In this document: piece by piece, positions 63,880-64,000 of the stretch
How positions within the stretch are numbered: the stretch's first letter is position 1
Layout of the letters: each line of letters begins with the position of its first letter
Assembly (NCBI GenBank): GCA_017506865.1
Contig: JAFCMP010000006.1
Coordinates: forward strand, 489,790-553,789
DNA: 64,000 nucleotides
DNA from: Tribonema minus
Taxonomy: Eukaryota; Sar; Xanthophyceae; Tribonematales; Tribonemataceae
Reading direction: 5' to 3'
Notes under the pieces: model-generated
The model's database searches: none
The model's input: the letters and a program-made list of their open reading frames with translations, nothing else
What the model was told of the DNA's origin: nothing
Position numbers and translations under genes: made by a program

Positions 63880-64000
63880 GTGGGCAAGCGCAGCCATGGC
63901 GCCGCGATCGCTGTCGTTCAATGTGTGTCACCTGATTATCAGGACTTTAAAACGCGATCCACCTCTTCAACTGGAGGGCGGCAGGGAATTTCAGTGGAAA
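63880..64000 (+). pseudogene. First exon of the Ala-rich gene family, cut by the window edge
   Basis: Equivalent to the start of 15586-15939 (acceptor cttgtgcag, then MAPRSLSFNVC-type coding). The exon-1 frame problem near the end of this piece is the same as in the first copy. Confidence 0.5.

Larger units (their letters stand above)
50810..64000 (+). repeat. 13.2-kb direct duplicate of 2514-15706
   Basis: Coordinates are those of the first copy plus 48296 over most of the length, shifting by one or two bases late through small indels. I noticed only about seven differences. They are 2823 T against 51119 A, one transition near 57587, one near 60589, one-base changes near 62375, 63181 and 63600, and one near 63634. 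Homology begins at cggcgcgtgcttctgg inside an Ala-rich unit and runs off the right window edge. Confidence 0.95.

Overview
This is nuclear DNA of a eukaryote, most likely a unicellular alga. Coding sequence is cut by GT-AG (and some GC-AG) introns. Proteins carry long Ala and Gly runs. Introns contain degenerate TTAGGG-type tracts, and much of the window is repeats. I cannot name the lineage. GC-AG introns plus TTAGGG-like tracts would fit a haptophyte or another high-GC microalga, but that is a guess.

Left part (1-12,000): two copies of one Gag-bearing retroelement family lie tail to tail. The plus-strand copy (1-6,733, 5' end outside the window) encodes Gag, a zinc knuckle, an Ala-rich repeat domain, a retropepsin and a C5-cytosine DNA methyltransferase with recognisable motifs I, IV, VI, VIII and X. 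The minus-strand copy (11,985-6,734) has the same Gag and Ala-rich parts. At one point (3,660 against 7,408) it switches to a chromodomain followed by a Tudor-like tail. Neither copy has a reverse transcriptase or integrase, so both look like non-autonomous deletion products of a larger element carrying a methylation writer and chromatin readers. Each copy has different damage: a nonsense codon in one Gag, a one-base insertion in the other, and two frameshifts in the methyltransferase. In the minus copy gag and pol share one frame, separated by a single UAG.

Middle part (12,000-36,000): four diverged paralogous blocks in direct and inverted order (about 12.0-23.3, 25.5-29.7, 29.7-32.8 and 33.6-35.6 kb). 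They share a GC-rich repeat (R1), a tRNA-like sequence with intact A and B boxes, a hairpin with compensatory changes in one copy, and exons of an unrecognised Ala-rich, partly coiled-coil gene family. The block-1 gene can be followed over a dozen exons to 23,307 but carries breaks. 23.3-25.5 kb shows nothing I can name.

Right-middle part (36,300-50,650): two recognisable host genes face each other. A plus-strand CobW/ZNG1-type metal-chaperone GTPase has four exons and a predicted 531 residues. A minus-strand ankyrin plus TRAF-type zinc-finger protein has 12 exons that all join in phase, 813 residues visible, with the 5' end missing.

Right part (50,810-64,000): an almost identical direct duplicate of 2,514-15,706, cut by the window edge. 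It starts inside the Ala-rich repeat, about 165 bp from the first visible exon of the ankyrin gene.
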